DNA of 64,000 nt from NCBI GenBank assembly GCA_963780865.1, contig CAWADT010000027.1, positions 66,133 to 130,132 on the forward strand, in the 5' to 3' direction. This document shows, in pieces, positions 26,449-35,632 of the stretch (the stretch's first letter is position 1; each line of letters begins with the position of its first letter). The DNA comes from FEN-1073 sp963780865. GTDB taxonomy: Bacteria > Chloroflexota > Anaerolineae > Anaerolineales > RBG-16-64-43. Under the pieces are notes generated by a model, which made no database searches, was not told the origin of the DNA, and worked only from the letters and a program-made list of their open reading frames with translations. A program made the translations under genes and the position numbers.

Positions 26449-26790
26449 ATGGATTCGGATACGGTAATGGTCTTTACCGACAACGGCATGGGAAAAGCGG
26501 ACGCAGAGTTGCAAATGAAATTGGCAAAGGTCTTCCTAGGTTTGCTGGTTTCAGGCGGAACGTCGGGTGGGAAAATTTGTTTCTATACGGAAGGGGTGAA
26601 GCTTGCGTGCCAAGGTTCGCCGGTTCTAGATGAGCTGGCTGCTTTGCAGAAAGCCGGCGTGGAATTGGTACTCTGTAAAACCTGCCTGGATTATTTCGGG
26701 CTCGTCGCGGAGGTTAAAGTTGGTGTAGTCGGCGGCATGCCGGATATCATCGCAGCTATGGACGCAGCCCGGAAAGTGATCACCCTGTAG
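26449..26790 (+). CDS. DsrE-family protein, stand-alone YedF C-terminal domain type
   Basis: 113 aa after a strong AAGGAGG. The sequence follows the C-terminal half of YedF: FTDNGMGKADAELQMKLAKV, GGKICFYTEGVKLACQGSPV, then VELVLCKTCLDYFGL with the paired C76 and C79, and DAARKVITL at the end. Full YedF proteins carry an N-terminal TusA-like domain that is absent here. YedF is a marker of selenium metabolism in many genomes; a DsrE-only form could also serve sulfur relay. The presence of a SelW-like TGA gene 20 kb away makes the selenium reading attractive but unproven. Confidence 0.8.
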   Translation: MDSDTVMVFTDNGMGKADAELQMKLAKVFLGLLVSGGTSGGKICFYTEGVKLACQGSPVLDELAALQKAGVELVLCKTCLDYFGLVAEVKVGVVGGMPDIIAAMDAARKVITL

Positions 26791-27411
26791 ATGCCTATGA
26801 CTGTTCGCGCGATATTTTTTGATGTCGGCGGCGTCCTGCTGCGGACGGAGGATCCGCTTCCCCGCCAAAGGTGGGAGCAGCGCCTCGGCCTGGAGCCGGG
26901 CGGGCTGGCGTCGTTGGTTTTTGAAAATTCTGTCGCCAAGCTTTCAACCATCGGCGCCGCCGTCGAGGACGACGTGTGGCGGGAGGTCGGCCGCATTCTG
27001 AACCTCTCGCCTCAGCAGCAATCGGACCTGAGCAAGGATTTCTTTTCCGGCGACCGGTGGGATGGCGCCTTGCTCGCTTTCATCCGCGGCCTTCGCCCCG
27101 GAATACGCACCGGAGTGATAAGCAACGCCTGGCTTGGTTCGCACGATGCGATCGCGCCCTGGGTTAATGCGGAAACGTTCGATACGGTGGTGTTTTCGGG
27201 GGATGAAAAATGCCGCAAGCCGGAAGAAAAAATCTTCCGCATTGCGCTGGGACGGGCGGGAGTGGCTCCCGAAGAAGCAATGTTCTTCGATGATTTTCCT
27301 GATAACGTCGAAGCCGCCCGCCGGATAGGAATCCAGGCGGCGGTGTTTCCGGGAAGCCAACCGACGATCGAGATGCTCCGCAAACTCTTCCCTGTTACTG
27401 GATCTCACTGA
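26791..27411 (+). CDS. HAD superfamily hydrolase (phosphatase-like)
   Basis: 206 aa, starting directly after the DsrE stop (or two codons later). HAD motif I is FFDVGGVLL, in which the usual second Asp is Gly, as in the DxGGVL subfamily; motif II is VISNAW; motif III Lys is in KCRKPEEKIF; motif IV is FFDDFPDNVEAARRIG. The alpha-helical cap lies between motifs I and II (subclass I). Substrate unknown. Likely cotranscribed with the DsrE gene. Confidence 0.85.
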   Translation: MPMTVRAIFFDVGGVLLRTEDPLPRQRWEQRLGLEPGGLASLVFENSVAKLSTIGAAVEDDVWREVGRILNLSPQQQSDLSKDFFSGDRWDGALLAFIRGLRPGIRTGVISNAWLGSHDAIAPWVNAETFDTVVFSGDEKCRKPEEKIFRIALGRAGVAPEEAMFFDDFPDNVEAARRIGIQAAVFPGSQPTIEMLRKLFPVTGSH

Positions 27412-28116
27412 CCCGCTCTCCGGCCAACTACCCTTGGATTAATTCCTTCTCTGCCGCGCAATGCTCGCTCATCCAAGAGGCGCCTTCTCTTGCCCCCCGG
27501 TTGAATGGGAAGGTTTTTGCTTTTTGGATCCAGATGAGTTTCAATTTAGCCCCCCCGGACGGATCAGAGATTTAATGGTCCGCGTTGATCCGAGAATTCG
27601 GCAATCCAACATACGGCGTGGGAATGAGGTATGGAAAATCGTGCCGAGAAAGGGTTTTGCCCTCGTGTGGGTCCAGCCAACAGTGAAAGAAAATCCAGGA
27701 GGAGCGTCTTCCTGAGAAACCCCCGCCGAGGAAAGCTGCCGGGCGTTTCTTTATAGCGCCCCACCGGAGATCCTTCCGAGTTCTCGAAAAGTTATCCTCT
27801 CAGCGCGCCGAATGGTGGATCGGGGAGTGGCGACCGGTATTCACCTGAGGCCGCCCGCGCCTAATCCACAGGATCTTCTCCGGGCTTTCCTTCCTTATTA
27901 TTAATGTCCGGTCCTTTTTCGATACGGGATGATGCCCCGAGGCGACTTCCCGGCGGAAACAGGAATAATGCTCCAGTGGATTTTCAAAGTCATCGCCTGA
28001 TCGAAAAGCTTGAACCCCGGTGATGGATCCGGGATACAGCCCGCCGGAGTTTCCTATATAATTCGATTGGAAGTTAACCGTCGGACGCGAAAAAACCTGT
28101 TTCTAACGGAGACGAT
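27412..28116. other. 700-base region with no supported gene
   Basis: An 84-codon frame at 27461-27715 has no recognisable homology, no good ribosome site and unusual composition, so I do not call it. TATAAT at 28057-28062, 55 bases before the lipid kinase gene, is a possible -10 but its -35 (ATACAG or GATACA) is poor. Nothing else seen. Confidence 0.4.
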
Positions 28117-29031
28117 ATGCATGCAATTCGTATGATCTACAATCCGCAGGCGGACCGGGGGAGGTCCTATCAAATGGCGGGGGATTTGCATCAGCTTTCG
28201 AGCGAATGGGGCGGAGCCGATTGGGTGGGGACCGTGTATCCCGGCCATGCCGAAGAATTGGCGCTGGCTGCCGCCCAGGCGGGATACACGACGGTCGTAG
28301 CGCTGGGAGGCGACGGAACCGTGCATGAGGTGGTGAACGGGCTGATGCAAATGGACGCTGCCCGCCGCCCGCGGCTGGGGGTGGTTCCGATCGGATCGGG
28401 GAACGATTTTGCGGGAGGGGTGGGGATACTCCGGGAGCCGTCCGCCGCGCTGCAAAAAGTCTTTCAGGCGAAGGATACCAAAGCGATCGACGTCGGCAAA
28501 GTGGTGGACGCGTCCAACCGGACGGAATACTGGTGCAACGTCCTGGGGATCGGGTTCGACGCGGCCATCAACATTCATTCCCGCTCCGTACCGGTCCTGC
28601 ACGGATTCTGGATGTACTTCGGCGCCACGCTCCTGACGATTCTCCTCCGCTATGAACGGCCGCGGATCGAACTTGACCTCGACGGCAAGAAAACCACCGG
28701 CGGCTTCCTGATGCTCACGCTGGGCAACGGCACCCGCGAAGGCGGAGGCTTCCGCACCACGCCCGACGCGCTCATGGACGACGGCTGGCTCGATTACCTG
28801 CTGGTGGATCCCATTTCCCGGCTGCGGATGCTGCGGTTGATCCCCGAAGTGATGCAGGGAACGCAGGGACGCTTCCCGGAAGCCCACCTCGGACGGTTCC
28901 AAAAGCTCAGCCTCAAGGCGGATATGGCGCTGCCGATCGAAGCCGACGGCGAGATGTATGCCCCCTATGCGGCCAACGTCCGCGAGCTCTCGGTCGAAAT
29001 TCTTCCGAAGGCGCTGCAGGTGATTGTGTAA
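28117..29031 (+). CDS. diacylglycerol kinase family lipid kinase (YegS/DgkB-like)
   Basis: 304 aa. The catalytic glycine loop is GGDGT at residues 64-68 (VVALGGDGTVHEVVNGLM), preceded by YNPQADRG, the nucleotide-site NPxxG-like start, and followed by LGVVPIGSGNDFA. The C-terminal beta-sandwich has LGNGTREGGGFRTTPDALMD and EADGE. Soluble or membrane-associated kinase acting on diacylglycerol or a related lipid. Two bases separate it from the following broken gene, so they are one transcription unit. Confidence 0.93.
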   Translation: MHAIRMIYNPQADRGRSYQMAGDLHQLSSEWGGADWVGTVYPGHAEELALAAAQAGYTTVVALGGDGTVHEVVNGLMQMDAARRPRLGVVPIGSGNDFAGGVGILREPSAALQKVFQAKDTKAIDVGKVVDASNRTEYWCNVLGIGFDAAINIHSRSVPVLHGFWMYFGATLLTILLRYERPRIELDLDGKKTTGGFLMLTLGNGTREGGGFRTTPDALMDDGWLDYLLVDPISRLRMLRLIPEVMQGTQGRFPEAHLGRFQKLSLKADMALPIEADGEMYAPYAANVRELSVEILPKALQVIV

Positions 29032-29033
29032 GC

Positions 29034-30692
29034 ATGCTCACGCTGTTGCACGCCCTCCAGGATGAGGGTGCGGACCATTGGCGGGTGGTGGCGCAGGCCT
29101 GGAACGTGGAGTACCCCGCTTCCGCGCGCGATCCATTGGCGGATTTAATCGCCGCGATCCTTGATCCGGGGCGGGTGGCGGAGAGGTACCGGGATTTGCC
29201 GCCGGAAGCCCGCGCTGCGCTCGCCGCGCTGCGCCGGGCGGGCGGAAAAATTCCGGTGGCGGAATTTTTTTACCGGTACGGCGAAATTCGTTCCATGGGC
29301 GCGGCCCGCCGGCAGCGGGAACAACCCTGGCTTACCCCGGTATCCGTTTCCGAGCGGTTGTGGTATTCCGGCTGGCTCGGGCGGGCGTTTATCCGCGCCG
29401 GAAGCGACGTGCAGGAGTATCTGTTTCTTCCCGGCGACCTTTCCGCGCTGATCCCGGCCGGCGCGGAAGACACGGCTTCCTCCGCGAACCTGCTCTCCTA
29501 TCAACCCGCGCGCCACGAATCGATCTATCGGGCGGAATCCCGCGCCGCCGAGGACGCCTGCACTATTCTGGCTTACGTGCGCAATTGGCATCAGCCGGAG
29601 CGCCGGCCGGTGGAGCGATGAAATCCCGCCGCCCCGCTGCTTCTGCATGAAAGGGAAAAAACCGGCCACACGCTTCTGACGCACCTGCTGAAAGAGCAGG
29701 GGCTGATCCGCGGGGATCCGCTGGCGCCGGACCCGGAACTCGCGCGCGCATTTCTGGAACGCAGCGCGGAGGAGGCGACCAGCGCGTTGATCAAGGCCTG
29801 GCGCGATTCTCCGGGTTGGAACGACCTGGAGCGCATGGGCGGCCTCGTTTCCGAAGACGGCTGGCCGAACGATCCCTTGCGCGCCCGCGGGAATTTCCTC
29901 GCAGCCGTCCGCGGATTCCCGCGCGGGGAATGGATTACGATCAACTCCGCTCTGGAGGCGATTCGCTTCGCGCATTTGGAGTTCCTCCGGCCGGCGTCGG
30001 AGTTCGACGTTTGGCCGTTGCGGAACACGGCGGGCGAGTTCCTGCGCGGGATCAATTCCTGGGATCGGGTGGAAGGGGCGCTGGCGCGCTACTATCTCAC
30101 CGGACCCCTCGCCTGGCTGGGTGCGGTGGAACGGGCGCCGGCGGAGGACCCCAAAGCCTTTCGCCTGTCCTCCCAGGCGGGTGTGTTATGGGACGAGGAA
30201 AAACCATCCGGGAAGCCGGCCGAGATCCGGGTGCGAATCCGCCCGGAGGGATCGATTCTGATAATGCCGGGAACTCCGCTGCTCCTCCGCTACCAACTCG
30301 CCCGTTGCACCGATTGGCTCGCCCTCAAAGCCGGCGCGTTCCGCTACGGGTTTTCCCCGCGCGCGCTGGAACGCGCCCGCACGCAGGGAGTGCGCAGCGC
30401 GCACATTCTGCCGCTTCTGGAAAACCTCGTCGGCAATATTCCCGCCGGGCTGGCGGGGGCGATCCGCCGCTGGGAACGCCAGGGGCCGGAAGTGTCCCTG
30501 CGTTCGGAACAGGTTCTGATCGCCCGAAGCGCGGACGCGGCGAAGGAACTCGCCGCCTTGGCGGAGCGGGACCGCGGTGTGATCACCCGGCTGGACGGGC
30601 CGGTTTATCTCGTTTTGCATCCGAGTTCGAAAACGCTTCGCATCCGATTGATCGACGAGGCATTCCTTCTGGACGCGGAGGAGGAAGCATGA
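29034..30692 (+). pseudogene. helicase-XPB/Ssl2-N-domain-like protein interrupted by one in-frame TGA
   Basis: One continuous frame of 553 codons is split by a single TGA at 29619-29621. Upstream part (195 aa) ends WHQPERRPVER; downstream the same frame continues NPAAPLLLHEREKTGHTLLT to a 301-aa part starting at a TTG at 29787. The C-terminal region (LIMPGTPLLLRYQLARCTDW, FRYGFSPRALERARTQGVRS, HILPLLENLVG) resembles the XPB/Ssl2 helicase N-terminal-like domain found in helicase-free actinobacterial and Chloroflexota proteins. No ATPase motifs. The break may be a nonsense mutation (for example TGG or CGA to TGA), a sequencing error, or readthrough; both halves keep coding character. The end overlaps galK by ATGA. 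Confidence 0.7.
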
Positions 30693-31873
30693 AAACCAAC
30701 GAGCAAGCTCGGACAGACGTCCGGGCGGCCTATGAGGAACGATTTCATGAGCCTCCGCTGGGGATCGCGCGCGCTCCGGGACGGGTCAACCTGATCGGCG
30801 AACACACCGATTTTAATGACGGCTGGGTTTTTCCGGCGGCCATCCAGCGGGCGGTGTTCCTCGCGTTTGGCCCGCTGCCGGAATCGAAATTGGAAATCAG
30901 CGCGCTCGATATTTCGGAGGGCGTTTCCCTCCCGCTGCCCTCCGCGACGGGTGAGGCGGAAGAACAGGCGCACGCGTTTCCCGATTGGGCGAGGTACCCG
31001 GCGGGCGTCGCCTGGGCGCTGGCGCGTTCGGGCCGGACCGTCTCCGGGTTGCGCGGGGTGTTCTCTTCGACCGTGCCGATCGGCTCGGGATTAAGTTCCT
31101 CGGCGGCGCTGGAAGTGGCTTTTGCGGTTGCGTTTCAATCGACGGGCGGATGGATCGCATCCAAAATGGAACTAGCGCGCGCCTGCCAGCAGGCTGAGCA
31201 CGCATTTACCGGGGTCCGCTGCGGCCTGATGGATCAGTTCGCCTCCCTGCACGGGAAGGAAGGCTGCGCGCTGCTCCTAGACTGCCGGTCGCTCGAGTTC
31301 GAGGAGGTTCCTCTTCCGGATTCATGCGCCCTGGTCATTGCGGACACGCGCGTGCGCCATCAGCTCGGCCAGAGCGGATACAACCTGCGGCGGGAACAAT
31401 GCGAACAGGCGGCGGCGATCCTCTCGCAAAAATTTCCAAATGTCCGCACGTTGCGCGATGTCACGCCCGAAATGCTTCGGGTGGAAGAAAGCCGGCTTCC
31501 GCGGGAGGTTCGGATGCGGGCCGAACATGTCGTGGAGGAATGCGCGCGCACGGTGCAAATGGCGGACGCACTCCGGCGCGGGGATCTGGCGCGGGCCGGC
31601 GAGTTGATGAACGAAAGCCACGCCAGCCTGCGCGATCTCTACCAGGTCAGCGTTCCGGAATTGGACGCGATGGTGGAAGCCGCCCGGTCCATCCAGGGGT
31701 GTTATGGCGCGCGGCTAACCGGTGCGGGGTTCGGCGGCTGCACGATCCAACTGGTTCAGCAAGAGAGGGTCGGCGAATTCGCCTCGGTTTTATCGGAAGC
31801 GTACCGTCGCGCAACCGGGATCGAGCCTGAGATATTGTCCGGCCGGCCGGCGGATGGGGCGGGGATAATCTAG
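30689..31873 (+). CDS. galK: galactokinase
   Basis: 394 aa GHMP kinase; the ATG at 30689 overlaps the previous stop (ATGA) and has GAGGAAGC upstream. Substrate motif GRVNLIGEHTDFNDG (residues 31-45), ATP motif VPIGSGLSSSAALEVA (GLSSSAA) and the GARLTGAGFGGCTIQL motif III are all present. It phosphorylates galactose at C1 in the Leloir pathway. No other gal genes are adjacent. Confidence 0.94.
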   Translation: MKTNEQARTDVRAAYEERFHEPPLGIARAPGRVNLIGEHTDFNDGWVFPAAIQRAVFLAFGPLPESKLEISALDISEGVSLPLPSATGEAEEQAHAFPDWARYPAGVAWALARSGRTVSGLRGVFSSTVPIGSGLSSSAALEVAFAVAFQSTGGWIASKMELARACQQAEHAFTGVRCGLMDQFASLHGKEGCALLLDCRSLEFEEVPLPDSCALVIADTRVRHQLGQSGYNLRREQCEQAAAILSQKFPNVRTLRDVTPEMLRVEESRLPREVRMRAEHVVEECARTVQMADALRRGDLARAGELMNESHASLRDLYQVSVPELDAMVEAARSIQGCYGARLTGAGFGGCTIQLVQQERVGEFASVLSEAYRRATGIEPEILSGRPADGAGII

Positions 31874-31952
31874 ATCCTGCATTCATGCCTAATCCCGCTC
31901 CTGCGGGATGATGAATCCCCCGCAGCTTGCCCCGCGGTCATTCATTGTCAAT

Positions 31953-32038
31953 CCATCCCATCCTCCCTCTCCTTGCCTCTCCCTCCTTCCCATACCATGG
32001 GAAGGAGGGAGAGGTTTGGTGAGGAAGGATGGGATGGA
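31953..32038. repeat. imperfect inverted repeat, CCATCCCATCCTCCCTC family
   Basis: CCATCCCATCCTCCCTCTCC..CTCCCTCCTTCCCA pairs with TGGGAAGGAGGGAGAGG..AGGATGGGATGG. The whole gap 31874-32287 has no gene. Related but diverged hairpins lie at 26230-26363, 38560-38645 and 39540-39686. Confidence 0.65.
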
Positions 32039-32287
32039 GGTGCGAATTTAAAAGGAAAAAACACCCGACTGGAAATCAATCCATTTTTATCCAAATCTGA
32101 TCAATGAAACAAAATCGGGGAAAGATTGTCAAATAATTGACGTCACGAAAAAGACCGCCTTTCGGCACGAAATTGGCCTTCCCTTGAGCGGAAAAACAAT
32201 CGCAAAACCTCTGCGTATATGATACTGTTGAGATCACCCGAGTGGCGCGCTGCCACCGACAATTCCAAGTCCCAAGGAGGTTTTTCC

Positions 32288-32836
32288 ATGAATTCTCCAA
32301 CTAGATCCAGCTTACGGACCGGCCTGGCGCTCATTCTGCTGGGCATCGTCTTCCTGGTCCTTCAAATCGTTCCCGGATTGCGTGATATTTTCAACGGAAA
32401 TAACGCGCCGGCGCTGGTACTGTTCGGCGTGGCGCTGGTCCTGGCAATGATCGGCATCGCCGCCGGCGCGACGGGGATGGTCATCCCTGTCTGCATCGTG
32501 GCCGGCCTCGGCGGCATCTTCTACTGGCAAACCGCGCTGGGCGCCGGATACCAGACCTGGGCTTATGCCTGGACGCTGATCCCGGCCTTCGTCGGTGTCG
32601 GGATCTTCCTCAACGAGCTGATGATGGGTCGGCCGCTCAAGGGGCTTTCCGATGCCCTGGGGCCGATCGCCTTCAGCATCGTCGCGTTTCTGATTTTCGG
32701 CTCGGCTTTCGGCGGGATCACCATGCTCGGGATTTATTGGCCGGCCTTGCTTATCGTCCTGGGCCTGCTGTTCCTGGTGCAGCCGCTTTTCCGGCGGGGC
32801 GGTTCGTCCAGCGGTCAGACGGGAGGCTCCTCATGA
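32288..32836 (+). CDS. multi-pass membrane protein of the PspC/LiaF cluster
   Basis: 182 aa from the ATG at 32288 after a strong AAGGAGG. Five to six hydrophobic segments (for example LALILLGIVFLVLQIV, PALVLFGVALVLAMIG, AFSIVAFLIFGSAFGG, ALLIVLGLLFLVQPLF), ending in a Gly/Ser-rich tail. The last pair resembles the short LiaF/DUF5668 membrane domain. Function unknown; first gene of a unit coupled by ATGA overlap to the next. Confidence 0.75.
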   Translation: MNSPTRSSLRTGLALILLGIVFLVLQIVPGLRDIFNGNNAPALVLFGVALVLAMIGIAAGATGMVIPVCIVAGLGGIFYWQTALGAGYQTWAYAWTLIPAFVGVGIFLNELMMGRPLKGLSDALGPIAFSIVAFLIFGSAFGGITMLGIYWPALLIVLGLLFLVQPLFRRGGSSSGQTGGSS

Positions 32837-33633
32837 AATACGGCGCAATCTTCTGGGGCAGTCTGATCATTCTCGTCGGCGCGGCGCTCATGGTGGGGAA
32901 TATCTTTGCCGTCAACGTATGGCCCTTCCTATGGCCGGCCGCGCTGATCTTCATCGGCGCATGGTTCCTCGTGGGATCGCAACTGCGCCCCAAAGCGGTG
33001 GGGACGGAGCGGGTGGTGATCCCACTGCAAGGCGCGTCGCGCGCCCGTCTGCAAATCCGGCACGGGGCCGGGAGGCTTGCGATCCGCGGCGGAGCCGGAG
33101 TGAACGAACTCGCGGTGGGAACCTTCTCGGGCGGTCTCGAGCACTCTGAAAATCGCCACGGCGATGCGCTGGACGTGAAAATGAACGTCCCCTCGGGAAC
33201 GTGGATGAATTTCGGGGGTCCATGGATTTTCGGGCCTTGGAACCCGATCCTGTGGGATGTCTGCCTTAACGAATCCGTTCCGATGACCCTGGATTTGGAA
33301 ACCGGGGCGGGGGAATCTCAGATCGATTTCAGCGCCTTGAAGGCGGAGGAGATCTCGCTCAAGACCGGCGCCTCCTCTTCCGAGATGACGTTGCCCGCCC
33401 GGGCCGGCAAGATCCGCGTGAAGGTGACCTCCGGCGCGGCGGCGGTTGTGCTGCGCATTCCGGACGGTGTGGCGGCGAAGATTTTTATCGAAAGCGGTCT
33501 GGCGGGAATCTCGGTCGATCAAAATCGATTTCCGCGTAGCGGAAGCGGATATCAATCGCCCGATTACGATCGCGCGGAAAATTCGGCCGATATCCGGATC
33601 GAAACGGGCGTGGGATCCGTAGACGTGCGATAG
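32833..33633 (+). CDS. LiaF-like membrane-anchored protein (DUF5668 plus beta 'toast-rack' domain)
   Basis: 266 aa; ATG overlaps the previous stop. Residues 1-50 form two helices (WGSLIILVGAALMVGN, WPFLWPAALIFIGAWF), a DUF5668-type hairpin. The rest is a repetitive beta domain (LDLETGAGESQIDFSALK, ISLKTGASSSEMTLPA, IRIETGVGSVDVR) of the LiaF/DUF2154 kind. In Firmicutes LiaF restrains the LiaRS envelope-stress system; here no LiaRS pair is present, so the partner is unknown. Confidence 0.75.
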   Translation: MKYGAIFWGSLIILVGAALMVGNIFAVNVWPFLWPAALIFIGAWFLVGSQLRPKAVGTERVVIPLQGASRARLQIRHGAGRLAIRGGAGVNELAVGTFSGGLEHSENRHGDALDVKMNVPSGTWMNFGGPWIFGPWNPILWDVCLNESVPMTLDLETGAGESQIDFSALKAEEISLKTGASSSEMTLPARAGKIRVKVTSGAAAVVLRIPDGVAAKIFIESGLAGISVDQNRFPRSGSGYQSPDYDRAENSADIRIETGVGSVDVR

Positions 33634-33779
33634 CTTCGCTCTCGACGAGGGGGAAGGTCTCCCAACCGGATGCGCTTCCGGAGACGAGATGATTTTTTCG
33701 ATATTCAATCCCGGCTGAGCGTTACGCGACACCGGATTGACGCGAACCTTACTGCGGAGATAACGAAGGAGAAAAATCC

Positions 33780-34247
33780 ATGAGCGGAAGATTGTATCGA
33801 AGTAAAAGCGACCGGTATTTGGGCGGCGTGTGCGGGGGTCTGGGAAAGTATCTGGGATTCGACGCGACGATCATTCGGCTGGTCTTCCTCCTCCTGGTTT
33901 TCGGGACGGGCTGGGGAGTGGTGCTGTATATCGCGCTTTGGATCCTGGTTCCAGCGGAAGGCGTTTCCGAGTCCGGCAGCGGGGAGTTGGGCGATCAGTT
34001 CGCCGGGCGGATGAAAGGCGTGGGCGAGGATATCCGCGCAGCGGCGCAAACGCCAAATCCGAAAGCGGGTTTGTGGTTCGGCGCGGCGCTGATCCTTCTG
34101 GGAGCGATCCTCTTCCTCCAGCGCCTGGGCGAGCTGCTCGGGATTGCCTGGCTCAGCAGCTGGCTTGGCTGGCAGATGATCTGGCCGGTGATCATCATCG
34201 TCGTCGGAGTCGCCATCATCATCCGCGGGATGCAAAAGGGAGCGTGA
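33780..34247 (+). CDS. PspC domain-containing membrane protein
   Basis: 155 aa after GAAGGAG. The N-terminal PspC domain is clear: RLYRSKSDRYLGGVCGGLGK, YLGFDATIIRLVFLLLVF, LYIALWILVPAE. A second half adds two helices (GLWFGAALILLGAILFL and WPVIIIVVGVAIII). PspC proteins sense inner-membrane stress together with PspA; no pspA is in the window. It forms a cluster with the LiaF-like genes on both sides. Confidence 0.88.
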   Translation: MSGRLYRSKSDRYLGGVCGGLGKYLGFDATIIRLVFLLLVFGTGWGVVLYIALWILVPAEGVSESGSGELGDQFAGRMKGVGEDIRAAAQTPNPKAGLWFGAALILLGAILFLQRLGELLGIAWLSSWLGWQMIWPVIIIVVGVAIIIRGMQKGA

Positions 34248-34251
34248 CGGC

Positions 34252-35163
34252 ATGAATGAAAAATCGCGTTACCACGGTCTGAGCGTCTTCGGCCCGTTTC
34301 TTTTCATCGGTCTGGGGATTGTCCTCCTGCTCCAGCAGCTGGGGACGATCCAATGGAGCCTCTGGGATATCGCCTTCCGGTTCTGGCCGCTCCTGGTGAT
34401 TGCGGTCGGATTGGATATCCTCGTCGCGCGCCGGTCGTTTCTGGGAGCCGTGGCGGGATTGATCGTGTTGCTGGCGCTTCTCCTGGGCGGGATCTACCTC
34501 ATGGGCCCGGGTCCGGCCCGCGGGACCGTGATCTCCTCCGAGAACGTCAGCTACCCGCTCGCGGGAGCTTCCTCGGCGGAATACAACCTGAACTCGGGAG
34601 CTGGAAAGATCCAGATCGGCCCGCTCCCGGCGACTTCGGCCAGCGTGATCGAAGGTACGCTTGGACAAACGGTCGGCGGCAGCGCAACGGCCGATCGTAC
34701 GTCGTCCGGTGGAAAAGCCATCGTCTCCATCCAAAGCAACTGGCCGCGGGCGTACGTCTTCTCCCGGGGCGACGAATTCCTTTGGGACCTCAGCCTTCCG
34801 CGCCTCCTTCCACTCGACGTGCGGCTCAACCTGGGAGCGGGGGAAATCATCGCCAACCTCGCGGAGCTGAACCCCGCGTCGGTCGACGTAAAACTCGGCG
34901 CCGGACATCTCTCGCTGGCGCTTCCTTCCGTGGGTGACTTGCAAGTGAAGATTAACATAGGGGTAGGGGCGGCGGAAATCTCGCTTCCCGCGGGCGCTCC
35001 GATCTCGGTGGAGTGCACGACCGGAATCGGTTCCTGCAATCTCCCGAATGGATCGGGCTTTTGGAACCAATCCTACACGTCGCCGGAATACAACGCGGCG
35101 AAATTTCATCTCCGGATAACTATCAGCATGGGGGTTGGCGAAGCCACCGTAACGACGCAATAG
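34252..35163 (+). CDS. LiaF-like membrane-anchored protein, second paralogue
   Basis: 303 aa, 4 bases after the PspC gene. Three to four N-terminal helices (FGPFLFIGLGIVLLLQQLG, FWPLLVIAVGLDILVA, GAVAGLIVLLALLLGGIYL), then the same kind of toast-rack beta domain (YNLNSGAGKIQIGPLP, VRLNLGAGEIIANLAE, VDVKLGAGHLSLAL, INIGVGAAEISLPAGA, ITISMGVGEATVT). It is a clear paralogue of the protein at 32833. Followed by a strong intrinsic terminator. Confidence 0.75.
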   Translation: MNEKSRYHGLSVFGPFLFIGLGIVLLLQQLGTIQWSLWDIAFRFWPLLVIAVGLDILVARRSFLGAVAGLIVLLALLLGGIYLMGPGPARGTVISSENVSYPLAGASSAEYNLNSGAGKIQIGPLPATSASVIEGTLGQTVGGSATADRTSSGGKAIVSIQSNWPRAYVFSRGDEFLWDLSLPRLLPLDVRLNLGAGEIIANLAELNPASVDVKLGAGHLSLALPSVGDLQVKINIGVGAAEISLPAGAPISVECTTGIGSCNLPNGSGFWNQSYTSPEYNAAKFHLRITISMGVGEATVTTQ

Positions 35164-35216
35164 TCCACACTCGTGGCGGGTTAACCCTCGAGATCTATGA
35201 TTTTGGTAGATGAAGT

Positions 35217-35249
35217 GAGGCGCGCTGGATGAAGCGCGCCTCCTTTTTT
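35217..35249 (+). terminator. intrinsic terminator of the PspC/LiaF cluster
   Basis: Perfect 9-bp stem GAGGCGCGC (35217-35225) / GCGCGCCTC (35234-35242), 8-base loop, followed by CTTTTTT. The best terminator in the window. Confidence 0.92.
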
Positions 35250-35253
35250 ACCC

Positions 35254-35320
35254 TTGACAGCCTTATAAATATAATATATACTCACAATATATATGAAGAA
35301 TATATTCAGAGTAAGTATAT
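35254..35320 (+). promoter_or_regulatory. promoter and overlapping operator of the padR-ABC operon
   Basis: TTGACA (35254-35259), 17-base spacer, TATACT (35277-35282): a near-consensus sigma70 promoter. Overlapping the -10, ATATACTCAC (35276-35285) is repeated in inverted form as GTAAGTATAT (35311-35320), 9/10 match, with inner arms AATATATATG and GAATATATT. An AT-rich dyad of this size over a promoter upstream of a PadR gene is what a PadR autorepressor site looks like. The transcript would have a leader of about 340 bases before padR. Confidence 0.75.
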
Positions 35321-35632
35321 GGCAATTATCGGATCTGCCCAAGGCTCGCGCGGGGATGTTCAGTCCTTCGTCAACCTCTTTTAGAGTTTCAAAAAAACAA
35401 GGCATTGCGCAGCGCCGGCATCATTACCTTGCATGAAAGGACTGGCGGAATCTCAAGATGTGGAATTTGCGGCCATCGGGCCGAATGTGGATCTAGCCGC
35501 GATGACCGCGAAGCTGCAGGATAGCTCTTCCCGCATCCGGTGGATCGGGTTACCGCGTGTGATGCGATTGGGCGCCAAACCGGTGGAACGCGCGGACCGA
35601 TTGAATGAGGAGACGACGGCAAAGGATCCCCT
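35321..35632 (+). other. leader between promoter and padR
   Basis: About 310 bases. A 68-codon frame at 35433-35639 is open but has no family resemblance and a weak start, so I do not call a gene. No riboswitch or terminator hairpin recognised. Confidence 0.35.

Noticed and set aside
27461..27715. 84-codon plus-strand frame in the 700-base gap
   Set aside because: No family resemblance, no ribosome site, composition unlike neighbours.
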